A DNA stretch of 64,000 nucleotides from SABI01 sp028532915 (lineage in GTDB: Bacteria > Spirochaetota > Spirochaetia > Sphaerochaetales > Sphaerochaetaceae): the NCBI GenBank assembly GCA_963677225.1, contig OY781923.1:1116001-1180000 (forward strand), read 5' to 3'. The first letter of the stretch is position 1. Each line of letters begins with the position of its first letter. This document shows positions 1-9,293 of the stretch, piece by piece. Under the pieces are notes generated by a model. It was not told the origin of the DNA. It did not search any database and was given only the letters and a program-made list of their open reading frames with translations. The position numbers and the translations under genes are program-made.

Positions 1-1
1 T

Positions 2-1489
2 CAGTTCGAGGCGATCAATGTAGTCCCTCCGGCATTCGTGAAAGATATCAGGGCTCGTGTTCATCAGGTCATGAACAGAGATTACTGGGCGCTTCATCCT
101 CAGGAACCGGTCTATTCTCTAGTCAGATACCTGCGTAAGAATCATGCCTCGGTTGTTCCACTTCTTGAGGATCAAAAATATCGCGGACTTCTTAGTCTCG
201 ATGAGATTACGATGTATTTTCTCAAAGAGAACTCCAGGAAGCGGCCGAAATACCGCTTTTATCCGAAGAATTTCACCAAAGTCATCGAGGGGGAACTCCT
301 TCAGGGTGATGTCGAAGGATCTTTCGATGCCTATATCATGACCGGTGCGATGGAATACGATGTCTACCAGAACCGGCTGCAGAAACTGCTTCCGGACCTC
401 CCTCTTCTGGTTGTCGGGAACAGGAAAAGACACCTTCAGTATGCGATCGATTCACAGTTTCCTGCTATCGTACTTACCGGTGTTGCCGACGATGAGCAGC
501 TTAGTGTCGATTTATCGAATTACAGAGGTATCGTATACAGAAGTTTTCTCGATACGGCAGAGACGATCCGCCTATTGAGAATGAGCCTTCCTGTCAGCCA
601 GATCGTCAGTGAGAACCCGCCCAGTGTCGATGTCGATGATCTGTTCGACGACGCCAAAAGAGTTCTTGTTGATTCCGATTTCAGAGGTCTTCCGGTCTTT
701 GACGAAGATGAATTCGTCGGGTTCGTCACCCGCAGATGCTTTCTGGAAAGGCCCCGCTCGGGTGTCATCATGGTGGACCATAATGAATTGAAGCAGAGCG
801 TTGAAGGCATCGAGGAATCGGATGTACTGGAGATCATCGACCACCATCGTCTTGATGCTGAAAGAACGAGAAAGCCGATCTTCATCGCGAGCGAACCGGT
901 CGGTTCGACCTGCACGATCATCTACCATCAGTATAAACGTTGGAATGTCGAGATCGACAGAGAGACCGCTTTTCTCCTTTTATCGGGGATCGTAAGTGAT
1001 ACTGTGATGCTTAAAAGTCCTACTACAACCGATGTTGACCGTTCGACGGCTGAAGAACTCGTTAGAATCGGGAAGGTCGAAGATTTCTCCCGATTCTGTG
1101 AAGATCTGTTTGCAGTCGCATCGGTGTTGAAAAATGAAGATGAGAGAAGCGTCATCGAAAGTGATTTCAAAACCTACAGAGAAAAGACCATCATGGTTGG
1201 AATCGGTCAGGTTGAGGTCAACAATCTTGCTCAGGTCGACGAGGTCAGAGATCGCTATATCAAGGGGCTTGAAGCGGTGAAACGGGAACAGAAGCTTGAC
1301 TGGACGATGCTGCTGGTCACAGATGTGAGAAAGGAAAACAGCATACTCCTGTGTTCGAGTTTTCTGAAAGATGAAAAAGTCCTTGCATATCCTCTCATAG
1401 ATACACAGACCTACCATCTTGAAGGAGTTCTTTCACGAAAGAAACAGCTTCTGCCCGAGATTCTGAGAGTGATCGAAGAGTATTACTGA
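2..1489 (+). CDS. ppaC: Manganese-dependent family II inorganic pyrophosphatase with CBS and DRTGG domains (5' end cut by window)
   Basis: Cytosolic enzyme that hydrolyses pyrophosphate to two phosphates. The visible part holds a CBS half, a DRTGG-like segment, a second CBS half (about residues 190-235 counted from the GTG at 38), then the DHH core with VDHNE near 246 and IDHH near 267, and a C-terminal DHHA2 domain. The VDHN and DHH motifs carry metal ligands in this family. The N-terminal DHH segment with the GHxNPDxD motif is absent, and the reading frame is open leftward from the GTG at 38 to base 2. The true start therefore lies outside the window. In CBS-type relatives the CBS pair binds adenine nucleotides and adjusts activity. 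It converges on rel with a two-base gap. Confidence 0.9.
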   Translation, partial: QFEAINVVPPAFVKDIRARVHQVMNRDYWALHPQEPVYSLVRYLRKNHASVVPLLEDQKYRGLLSLDEITMYFLKENSRKRPKYRFYPKNFTKVIEGELLQGDVEGSFDAYIMTGAMEYDVYQNRLQKLLPDLPLLVVGNRKRHLQYAIDSQFPAIVLTGVADDEQLSVDLSNYRGIVYRSFLDTAETIRLLRMSLPVSQIVSENPPSVDVDDLFDDAKRVLVDSDFRGLPVFDEDEFVGFVTRRCFLERPRSGVIMVDHNELKQSVEGIEESDVLEIIDHHRLDAERTRKPIFIASEPVGSTCTIIYHQYKRWNVEIDRETAFLLLSGIVSDTVMLKSPTTTDVDRSTAEELVRIGKVEDFSRFCEDLFAVASVLKNEDERSVIESDFKTYREKTIMVGIGQVEVNNLAQVDEVRDRYIKGLEAVKREQKLDWTMLLVTDVRKENSILLCSSFLKDEKVLAYPLIDTQTYHLEGVLSRKKQLLPEILRVIEEYY

Positions 1490-1491
1490 TA

Positions 1492-3516
1492 TCAGAGGGA
1501 GTTGATGGAAACTATGGAAGGAATCGCCTTGATGCTTTTCACTACCTTTTTGAAATCATCCTCGTTTCCAACTTCCATCGTGAATGACCCGACAAGACGG
1601 TCCTGTTCACCGTCATCGAGCCTTCCCTCGATAAGATGGCCGCTGTACTTTCTTATCGCACCTTCGATTTCTGCAAACAGGTCCTGAGTGATCTTGCTCA
1701 CCACACGGAATCTGCGGGTGAGGCTGGGGGAGGCTGTTTCCCACTGTACCTCTATACTGCGCTGATCGATCTCGCTCATGTTCTTGAGATTGGGACAGTT
1801 CTTTCTGTGGACGATGATCCCTCTTCCGCGTGAGACATATCCGATGATCGCATCGCCTCTTCTCGGATTGCAGCAGGAGGCGAGAGATATCATCATGTTC
1901 TTCTCATCTCCCACCTTGAACGTCAGCCTGTTGTTATCGAGAACCGAACGGACGATCTCTCCCGTATCTGTTTTGACAGGTTCTTCCTCTGCAGGCTGCA
2001 CTTTTGTGTCAGCATCGAGGAGTTTTTTTGCGATGATATTTTTGTCGATGATAAGCGTATCATCGTTCTTGTTCAGCCAGGAGCGGATCTTCTTTCGGGC
2101 ATTGGTAGTCTGGGCAAGTCTGAGCCAGTTCACATTCGGATGTGCATTGGGACTTGTGAGTATTTCTATCACCTGGGTATTCTTCAGAGGCTGACTCAGA
2201 GGGATGATCGATCCGTCGGCCTTGGCTCCGGTGGTATGATTGCCGATCTCTGTGTGGATATGATAGGCAAAATCGAGTGCCGTAGCGTTCGCGGGAAGTT
2301 CAACGATATGTCCCTGCGGGGTGAACACATAGATCGTGTCTTTCAGCAGCTCTCCTTTGATATCATCAAGAAAGGTTTCACTCTGTTCTATTTCATTGCT
2401 CCAACTTTTCAGTTTGTGGAGGATCTTGGTGAATTGTTCGCTGTCCTTGTTCATCCACGGAGTCTCTCCGATTCCCGACTGGGATTTATACACCCAGTGA
2501 GCTGCGACTCCGTATTCAGCTGTGCCGTGCATCTCTCTTGTGCGGATCTGAACTTCAAGGACTTTCCCGTCTAGTGCCATGACAGTCGTATGAAGCGACT
2601 GGTAGTTGTTCGCCTTGGGCATTGCGATATAATCTTTGAAACGCCCGGCCATTGGAGGCCACAGCTTGTGAACGATACCGAGCAGGGTATAGCATTCGTT
2701 GACCGTATCACAGATGATACGGACCCCTAGGATGTCACCCATTTCGTCAAGCTCGACCTTTCTCTTTTTCATCTTCAGATAGACACCGTAGGTATGCTTG
2801 GTCCTTGACTGGACCTGAATGTTTCCCAGACCCTGATCTGCGCATGTGCGATAGAGAATCTTTTCGATTCTGTTGAGGTATGCCGTTCTCTCCGATTTTT
2901 TGGAAAGAAGAAACTCTTCGATGTACTGGTAGGTATCAGGGCGGAGGATCTTCAGAGACTGATCTTCTAATTCTCCTTTGAGCCACGACATACCGAGACG
3001 GTCGGCGAGGGGGGCGAAGATATCGAGAGTCTCATTAGCGATCTCCTTCGCCCTCTGGGGAGTGAGATGCTGCAGAGTTCTCATGTTATGGAGTTTATCG
3101 GCGAGCTTGATGATGATAACCCTCACATCCTTGCTCATCGCAAAGAACATCTTGCGGATGGTCTCTGCCTCCTGCTGGCTTTTGTTCTTCGCCTTCAATG
3201 CCGAGATCTTCGTTTCACCTTCGACAAGTTCTGCGACTGTTTCTCCGAATTTTTCTTTTAATTGATCATAGGTAACCTCGGTATCTTCGAGGGTATCATG
3301 AAGCAGACCAGCTATCACCGTATCGACATCCATGTTGATAGAAATGAGGATTTCGGCTACTGCAAAGGGATGAATGATATACGGTTCACCTGAATGCCGT
3401 TTCTGATCGATATGAGCATTGCTTGCAAAACGGGCAGCCTCGGCGATCCTGTCCTGCTCTCCCTTCGAGTATCTGAAAGATTTCTGAATGAAACGGTTCG
3501 TTAATTCCTCGTACAT
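1492..3516 (-). CDS. rel: Bifunctional (p)ppGpp synthetase/hydrolase Rel
   Basis: Stringent-response enzyme that makes and degrades (p)ppGpp. The 674 residues have the full long-RSH layout: an HD hydrolase domain (HD at 73-74, ED at 77-78, so hydrolase residues look intact), a synthetase domain (about 220-345, with GRFKDYIAMPKANNYQSLHT), a TGS domain (about 392-453), a conserved-cysteine region (ASCCNPRRGD near 546) and a C-terminal ACT domain (about 600-674). It is the last gene of a prfA-prmC-rel operon, and its start overlaps the end of prmC by 16 bases. I see no second RSH gene in the window, so this is probably the main alarmone enzyme. Confidence 0.95.
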   Translation of the reverse strand: MYEELTNRFIQKSFRYSKGEQDRIAEAARFASNAHIDQKRHSGEPYIIHPFAVAEILISINMDVDTVIAGLLHDTLEDTEVTYDQLKEKFGETVAELVEGETKISALKAKNKSQQEAETIRKMFFAMSKDVRVIIIKLADKLHNMRTLQHLTPQRAKEIANETLDIFAPLADRLGMSWLKGELEDQSLKILRPDTYQYIEEFLLSKKSERTAYLNRIEKILYRTCADQGLGNIQVQSRTKHTYGVYLKMKKRKVELDEMGDILGVRIICDTVNECYTLLGIVHKLWPPMAGRFKDYIAMPKANNYQSLHTTVMALDGKVLEVQIRTREMHGTAEYGVAAHWVYKSQSGIGETPWMNKDSEQFTKILHKLKSWSNEIEQSETFLDDIKGELLKDTIYVFTPQGHIVELPANATALDFAYHIHTEIGNHTTGAKADGSIIPLSQPLKNTQVIEILTSPNAHPNVNWLRLAQTTNARKKIRSWLNKNDDTLIIDKNIIAKKLLDADTKVQPAEEEPVKTDTGEIVRSVLDNNRLTFKVGDEKNMMISLASCCNPRRGDAIIGYVSRGRGIIVHRKNCPNLKNMSEIDQRSIEVQWETASPSLTRRFRVVSKITQDLFAEIEGAIRKYSGHLIEGRLDDGEQDRLVGSFTMEVGNEDDFKKVVKSIKAIPSIVSINSL

Positions 3517-4364
3517 GAATATCTCCCTGAAACGACTCTCTGTCTATCTCCCAGATCTCTGTGCGCTGTTATTTCACAGAAACCTTCTTCTCTCAATAAT
3601 CTCATTGCCTCACCGATTTGTCTATAATCACATTCAATCACAAGATACCCATTTGTGTGTAGATGTAAAGGACTTTGTCTAATTATTTTTCTGATTATAT
3701 CGAGTCCATCCGGTGAATCATCGATCAAAGCGAGCTGCGGTTCCCTTTTTACCTGCAGAGAACACTGTTCATACCACTGTGGTGCGATGTAAGGCGGATT
3801 GGCACAGATGAGGGAGAATCTCCTTTCCTTCATCGATTCGAACAGGTCGCTTTCGATGCAGGTCGCATTGGAAGCTTTCAGCCGGGAAATGTTTGTCTGC
3901 GCCACCTTCAGCGCCTTCGTACTGATGTCTGAAAGAGTCACCCAGGAGTCGGAATTTTCAAGAGCTATCGTGATTCCTACACAGCCGCTGCCTGTACACA
4001 TATCCAATACCGTTCTGTCTCGATTTCCTGCTTTATCGAGCAGTTCGAGTGAGGTCTCAACAAGGATTTCAGTATCACCGCGCGGAATGAGGACATCCTC
4101 GTTGATATAAAAATCCCGGTTGTAGAATTCTCTGGTGTTTGTAAGGTAGGCGACAGGCACATGATTCTTTCTCTTTTCGACCAGAGAATGAAAACGTCGT
4201 TTCTGATCGGGTGAAAGGGTTTCTTTACCTCTGGTGTACAGCTGAACGCGGGTTATATCGAGTGTATGGCACAGCAGGAGGGATGCATCGAGCAGAGGGG
4301 TTTCTCCTGCACCCGATTCACGGATGATCCGGGTTCCTTCGGTCAATGCCTGTTCTATCACCAT
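3501..4364 (-). CDS. prmC: Release factor glutamine N5-methyltransferase PrmC (HemK)
   Basis: Methylates the glutamine of the GGQ motif in peptide release factors, using S-adenosylmethionine. The 287 residues comprise an N-terminal helical substrate domain and a Rossmann methyltransferase domain with the SAM motif VLDMCTGSG (about 119-127) and the catalytic NPPY (190-193). Its ATG shares one base with the stop codon of prfA (TAATG at 4362-4366), so the enzyme is translationally coupled to its substrate. This is a very common bacterial gene order. Confidence 0.96.
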   Translation of the reverse strand: MVIEQALTEGTRIIRESGAGETPLLDASLLLCHTLDITRVQLYTRGKETLSPDQKRRFHSLVEKRKNHVPVAYLTNTREFYNRDFYINEDVLIPRGDTEILVETSLELLDKAGNRDRTVLDMCTGSGCVGITIALENSDSWVTLSDISTKALKVAQTNISRLKASNATCIESDLFESMKERRFSLICANPPYIAPQWYEQCSLQVKREPQLALIDDSPDGLDIIRKIIRQSPLHLHTNGYLVIECDYRQIGEAMRLLREEGFCEITAHRDLGDRQRVVSGRYSCTRN

Positions 4365-5431
4365 TATTGAAGATCCCGCAGAGCCTCTTCCGCTGAAGCC
4401 ATTTTCAACGCTTCGACGATCTCTTCGATATCACCTGAAAGAGCAAGTTCCAGTTTATAGAGAGTGAGGTTGATCCGGTGGTCGGTTATTCTGTTCTGGG
4501 GGAAATTATAGGTTCGTATCCGTTCGGAACGGTCTCCGGTTCCCACCTGATTCTTTCTGTTGTCGGAGCGTTCCTTATTCTTGCGTTCCTCTTCCAGATC
4601 GAACAGTCGTGATCTGAGCACCCTCAGTGCTTTCGCTTTATTTTTGATCTGTGATTTCTCATCCTGACAGATGACAACCAGTCCTGTTGGCAGGTGGGTG
4701 AGCCGTACCGCACTGTCGGTCGTATTGACCGACTGTCCGCCGGGACCTCCTGCTCTCATCACATCGACTTTGAGGTCTTCCTGTCTGATTTCGATATCGG
4801 TCTCTTCGGCTTCGGGAAGAACCGCAACAGTGACAGCCGAGGTGTGAATCCTTCCCCCTGATTCGGTCTCAGGAACTCTCTGTACACGGTGAACACCGCT
4901 TTCATACCGAAGATTTCCGTATACGTCCTTACCTGAAACGGAGAAGATGATCTCTTTGAAACCTCCGATACCGGTTTCGTTCGCACTGATGATCTCAACC
5001 TTCCAGCGGTGCTTTTCAGCGAAATGAGTGTACATTCTGAACAGGTCCGCTGCGAACAGGGCGGCCTCGTCGCCTCCGGTTCCTGCTCTGATTTCCATGA
5101 TGATATTCTTACCTTCAAGAGGATCTGGCGGAATAAGAAGAACCTTGCTCGATTCTTCAAGAGATTCCTTCTGTTCCCTCAACTGCTGAATCTCTTCTTT
5201 CGCCATCGCGATAAGATCGGCATCATCCTCCTCTTTCAGCATGAGTTCGGCATCTTCAATCTGGCCTTCAAGATCCTTGAGAGTGTTGTAAGCCTCGACG
5301 ATAGGTTCGAGATGGGACCTCTCTCTCATAAGTTCTTTATATACATTGATATCGTTCATCACAGAAGGGTCTGCGAGTTTTTCGTCTATGTTCTTCAGCT
5401 GCTCTTTGAAGGGCTCCAATATATCTATCAT
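4364..5431 (-). CDS. prfA: Peptide chain release factor 1
   Basis: Recognises UAA and UAG stop codons and triggers peptide release on the ribosome. The 355 residues are full length. The stop-codon recognition motif reads PET (about 187-189), the PxT form of RF1 and not the SPF form of RF2. The catalytic GGQ is at 231-233 within RAGGPGGQSVNTTDSAVR. The N-terminal domain is a coiled-coil type. An AGGAG Shine-Dalgarno lies five to six bases upstream of the ATG at 5431. It is first in the prfA-prmC-rel operon. Confidence 0.97.
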   Translation of the reverse strand: MIDILEPFKEQLKNIDEKLADPSVMNDINVYKELMRERSHLEPIVEAYNTLKDLEGQIEDAELMLKEEDDADLIAMAKEEIQQLREQKESLEESSKVLLIPPDPLEGKNIIMEIRAGTGGDEAALFAADLFRMYTHFAEKHRWKVEIISANETGIGGFKEIIFSVSGKDVYGNLRYESGVHRVQRVPETESGGRIHTSAVTVAVLPEAEETDIEIRQEDLKVDVMRAGGPGGQSVNTTDSAVRLTHLPTGLVVICQDEKSQIKNKAKALRVLRSRLFDLEEERKNKERSDNRKNQVGTGDRSERIRTYNFPQNRITDHRINLTLYKLELALSGDIEEIVEALKMASAEEALRDLQ

Positions 5432-5492
5432 GTGATCTCCTGCATATCGAAATTATCAGTTGACGTGGCAACAAGTATAGCGACTTCTTCTC

Positions 5493-6881
5493 TCAGATGT
5501 CCATAGATTCGAGAGCTTCCTTGTTCTTCGCGATCCGGCTTGAATCGAGAGTGTTCATTTTTATGAACAGGATGGCTCCTGTGAGAAAGAATAGCGACGG
5601 GATTGCAGCCATATGCAGCGAGATCCCCAGCTTTGCCGCACCGCTTGTCGGATCGGCGTCAAACCGGGTTGCCGTGTGGACTATGTAGAAGACGATCGCC
5701 TGACTGGCATACGAGAATCTCATGAAAAAAGCTCTCAGCCCCATGAGAACACCGTCGTCCCGGCGTTTTTCCTGAACAACGATCTCGTCGACGATATCGG
5801 CCATAGCCGGAGTCATGAAGGTCCAGAAGCCTCCGAATCCGACACCCCACAGGCCCATGCTGACGGCAAAGGATCCGATTGTTGAAAGGAAGGTCATCGG
5901 GAAGGAGAAAGCGGCCATGACAAAGGAGGTGATGATGAGCATCTTCTGGTTGTTCACACCTCTTTTGGAAAGCTTCATCCAGAACGGAATCGATACGAGA
6001 GTCCCGATGAGCATACCTGCAAAGATCACAGTCGTCCCGCTGCTTTCGACATTAAGGATGTAGTTACCCACATAGTGAACGCTGCTGGTCATACACATCG
6101 CACCCGACTGATAAAGAAAAAGAAGGAGAATGAAGGCCTTCAGATCGCGGTGCCTGAATGCTTTTGTGATCGAACTCAAAAAATTCTCATCCTTCTTCTC
6201 ATCCTTGTGAATAACGAACCGGCTGATCATCTCCTTCGTCTCTCTGATTCCGGGATTGAGCAGTATGATACCTGCAACCGTCACGGCCGCTATGACGATC
6301 GCGCTGGTGAGGTAGCTTGGAATATCATCGTATGAGAAGAACAGGGGAGGAACGACAAATCCTGCAGCCACTCCGAGAACGCCTACAGCGGTGCTGATCC
6401 CCGCCGATTTTCTCCTCACTTCCTGCTCTCTGAACTTGTCGGGAAAGATCGACTGATAGTTGAGCTCCCACAGAGAATACGATCCGTCGAACAGGCAGAT
6501 CGTCAAAACCATCCAGATGAATACGGGCAGGGGATTGCTTTTTGCATTCGCTATCCATGATGAAGGAACACTGAAGATCAATATGAACGACAGGGCGGTG
6601 AGAAGCAGTCCGATGATGATCCACGGGAATCTTCTTCCCAGCCTGGATGAGAACGGAGCTCCTTTGTTGGTCAGATAGCCGATAAGAGGATCATTGACGG
6701 CATTCCACAAAGAATAGAGAATTGTGGCTAAGGCCACATAGAGTGCCGGCAACCCGATCTCAGTCTCATAGAATTTGTACACCACAGCTCCGAATGCACC
6801 TGTGAGGAACTCGGCCAGATATTTTCCAACACCGTATGAAGCCATCGTCAATACAGTGATCTTCGGTTGTTCTCTTCTCAT
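5493..6881 (-). CDS. GPH-family sugar:cation symporter (MFS_2)
   Basis: Predicted inner-membrane cotransporter of glycosides, pentosides or hexuronides. It has 462 residues and about twelve hydrophobic segments. The diagnostic loop after the second segment reads NDPLIGYLTNKG followed by SSRLGRRFPW, matching the family pattern DPxxGxxxDxxxSRxGRRRP. No sugar-metabolism gene flanks it, so the substrate cannot be assigned. A GGAG ribosome site lies ten bases before the start. It may be co-transcribed with sbcB upstream (22-base gap), but their functions are unrelated. Confidence 0.85.
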   Translation of the reverse strand: MRREQPKITVLTMASYGVGKYLAEFLTGAFGAVVYKFYETEIGLPALYVALATILYSLWNAVNDPLIGYLTNKGAPFSSRLGRRFPWIIIGLLLTALSFILIFSVPSSWIANAKSNPLPVFIWMVLTICLFDGSYSLWELNYQSIFPDKFREQEVRRKSAGISTAVGVLGVAAGFVVPPLFFSYDDIPSYLTSAIVIAAVTVAGIILLNPGIRETKEMISRFVIHKDEKKDENFLSSITKAFRHRDLKAFILLLFLYQSGAMCMTSSVHYVGNYILNVESSGTTVIFAGMLIGTLVSIPFWMKLSKRGVNNQKMLIITSFVMAAFSFPMTFLSTIGSFAVSMGLWGVGFGGFWTFMTPAMADIVDEIVVQEKRRDDGVLMGLRAFFMRFSYASQAIVFYIVHTATRFDADPTSGAAKLGISLHMAAIPSLFFLTGAILFIKMNTLDSSRIAKNKEALESMDI

Positions 6882-6903
6882 CTGCTTGTTTCTCCAATAA
6901 TTA

Positions 6904-8517
6904 TTAACTGTAGTATTCAGGATAGGGAATACCGATACGTTTGGCTAGTTCTTTTCCGTATTTTTCAAGAGTAATATAGAGGTCTTTTTCTGCGGGAGAC
7001 ACATCCTTCGAGCGTATGTTCTCGTTGACCTTCCGGATGAAGAAAGAAAAATCGATCGCCTTTCGACCCAGGGGCTTCATGATCCTCTGTGCACAGAAAC
7101 TCTTCCACTTTTTCATTTCCTCCTGCTCGAAGTATTCTGAATAGTTTCTTCCTCTGTACCTCCACAGAAGTTCATGCAGACGCGGGTCGTCGAAGGACGG
7201 GTTGAAATCTTTGAGTTCCTCCGGTCCCATCTCACGGATCATCCTGCAGCGTTCCTGATCCGACGAGGAGAGAAAGGATCCGCTGTACAGGCTGAAATCG
7301 ACATCATCTACCGTTGTGTATTTCTGAGCGTTGCCCGCCTTCAGGACATTGAGCACCAGGTTCTCGGTCTCTCTGAGTTTCTGGTAGTTCTTCTCGCATT
7401 GTCTCATATCGATATGAAGCCGGTCGGCCACCTCGCCTGTTACGGTGCTGAGGGGGCTGATGAAGGGAACTTTGTTAACCGATATTTTCACTATCCCTCT
7501 GGTCTGGAGCAGCTGTTTTGCCTCCGAGGCGATATCGGGAAGGTCCTCGACCATCGAGATCGACAGTTCAAGGGCTCTTTGGGCACTTTCCAGAGCTCCG
7601 AGAAGGTCCACGTTATGCTCCAGAGCATGGTTCACCTTCTGCAGCGACTTTCGCACTATGTCCTGATTCACACGCGACTGTTCGATCTTGTCGATCGCGG
7701 CGACCCGTTCGATAAGTTCCGAGGGATCCTGCGACAGGTCGAAAGCGATCACGCTGTTCGAATTGTTCGTCAAAGCGGTTATCGGAAGGATGAGTCTGGT
7801 CGAACCGTATTCAGAAATGAACTGGCTGGAACTATAGGCAACCATAGGCCCGAAGGGTGTTATCAGCTTTTCCTTCACTGTCTGTTTGTTTCTCATCGTC
7901 AGAAAGTAGGAAAACAGCCTCGGCTGTTTTTCCTTGACGAGTCTGGCGAAGTTCAATGTCGCATATACATCACTCAAGGCATCATGGGCATCGATATGAC
8001 TGATATCATTCGCCTCTGTGAGAGATGTGAGTTTGAAACTCGGATAGCCGGTATCTTTATTTACAGGCCACTGAATCCCTTCAGGTCTGAAATCATGCGT
8101 CGCTCTGGCCAGGTCGAGAATATCGAATCGGCTGTTTCCGTTCTTGTACTCCCGTTCGTACGGATCGAAGAAATTCCTGAAGAAACTGTTGCGGATGAAT
8201 TCGTCATCGAACCTAAGAGAGTTGAAACCGACGACACAGGTATTGCTTTCGGTGAACAGTCTGTTGATTTCGCCGAGGAAATCCTTTTCGGGCAATCCCC
8301 GCTGCTGTACTATCTGAGGTGTGATCCCTGTCACTTTGATTGCCAGAGGATCAGGAAGATAATCGTCACTCAAAGAGCAGTACAGAACCACAGGCTCTCC
8401 GATCTCTTTAAGATCGGTATCCGTTCTCACTCCCGCGAATTGTGCGATCCGGTCATGCTGCGCATCAAGTCCGAAAGTTTCCAGATCATACCAGAAAAAA
8501 GTCTCTTTATATCCCAT
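6904..8517 (-). CDS. sbcB: Exodeoxyribonuclease I
   Basis: 3'-to-5' single-strand DNA exonuclease used in recombination and mismatch repair. The N-terminal DEDDh nuclease is clear: WYDLETFG (D11, E13), GFNSLRFDDEF near 98-108, and the HDALSDVYAT block with His 178 and Asp 183. It is followed by the SH3-like and C-terminal helical domains typical of ExoI. At 537 residues it is slightly longer than the E. coli enzyme. No Shine-Dalgarno is visible before the ATG at 8517. A TATGGT hexamer (8529-8534 on the minus strand) ends 11 bases upstream, which would fit a nearly leaderless transcript. Confidence 0.93.
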   Translation of the reverse strand: MGYKETFFWYDLETFGLDAQHDRIAQFAGVRTDTDLKEIGEPVVLYCSLSDDYLPDPLAIKVTGITPQIVQQRGLPEKDFLGEINRLFTESNTCVVGFNSLRFDDEFIRNSFFRNFFDPYEREYKNGNSRFDILDLARATHDFRPEGIQWPVNKDTGYPSFKLTSLTEANDISHIDAHDALSDVYATLNFARLVKEKQPRLFSYFLTMRNKQTVKEKLITPFGPMVAYSSSQFISEYGSTRLILPITALTNNSNSVIAFDLSQDPSELIERVAAIDKIEQSRVNQDIVRKSLQKVNHALEHNVDLLGALESAQRALELSISMVEDLPDIASEAKQLLQTRGIVKISVNKVPFISPLSTVTGEVADRLHIDMRQCEKNYQKLRETENLVLNVLKAGNAQKYTTVDDVDFSLYSGSFLSSSDQERCRMIREMGPEELKDFNPSFDDPRLHELLWRYRGRNYSEYFEQEEMKKWKSFCAQRIMKPLGRKAIDFSFFIRKVNENIRSKDVSPAEKDLYITLEKYGKELAKRIGIPYPEYYS

Positions 8518-8565
8518 ACCGATATGTTACCATACTCTTTTTAAATTTGACAGACGGGGAAGAAA

Positions 8566-9225
8566 ATGGGTAAAGTTGAAAGAAAGGAATTATCTGCCAT
8601 GAACAGACATAGTGTCGTCATTCTTCTTCTCATATTACTGGTTCTTCCTCTTCATGCCGAACAGACCGGGGTTCTGGAATCGGATCTCTCCCTTTCGCTG
8701 AAGTCCGTTGTTCTCGCGGTCGCGACAGGTTACACTGCGACACTGCTCACTCCTCGGATCGAATTCGAGAACGCTTCTTTCGAGTTGGAAGGAGACCTTT
8801 CCTCGTTCAGCTATCAGGCTGATGATGCGGATATCGGAAAGATGAGAGTGAAAGTTCTTGACGCCCCGCCTCCGCAGATCACTCCCAAGGGATTTTTCGA
8901 GATGCTTTTCGAGAGCATCCAGAGTCTTCTTCCCAATTATCTGATGATGGCCGGTTATCTTGAGAGGCAGCAGCTGTATGAGAACGAACTGTTTCTCACC
9001 GGTCAGATGGACGCCCGGCGAAGAGGTGATACCTATCCGTTCAGGTATGAGGGTTCAGGTCAATTTACGGTTCACGGCAGGAGGGTTGAAAATCCGGTCA
9101 GCTTCAGCTTCACATTTCAGATCCCCCTTGAAGGCGAGCAAGGAGGGTCTGTTGTACTGCAGTCGCTGTATGCTGAAGGTATCGATTACACAGAACGTGT
9201 GCGCGGGATCTTTCATCTGAATTGA
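8566..9225 (+). CDS. Secreted protein of unknown function
   Basis: I do not recognise the family. A second in-frame ATG at 8599 gives a cleaner signal peptide (MNRHSVVILLLILLVLPLHA, then EQTG) and has an AAAGGA site about ten bases upstream. The ATG at 8566 has GGGGA five bases upstream. Either could be used, and I favour 8599. The mature part, about 185 residues, is beta-rich with alternating polar and hydrophobic residues and has no cysteines, so it is probably periplasmic or surface-associated. It is followed by the hexokinase gene with a short gap and may be co-transcribed. Confidence 0.65.
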   Translation: MGKVERKELSAMNRHSVVILLLILLVLPLHAEQTGVLESDLSLSLKSVVLAVATGYTATLLTPRIEFENASFELEGDLSSFSYQADDADIGKMRVKVLDAPPPQITPKGFFEMLFESIQSLLPNYLMMAGYLERQQLYENELFLTGQMDARRRGDTYPFRYEGSGQFTVHGRRVENPVSFSFTFQIPLEGEQGGSVVLQSLYAEGIDYTERVRGIFHLN

Positions 9226-9293
9226 TGATCATCTAGACATAATAAAGATCCTATTTTACACTGGTGCAATACCATATGCATGAGAGGCTACTG

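Noticed and set aside
7174..8544. A 456-codon open frame on the plus strand, opposite sbcB
   Set aside because: It lies wholly antisense to a clear exonuclease I gene with intact catalytic motifs. The translated product has no recognisable family and low-complexity arginine-rich stretches.
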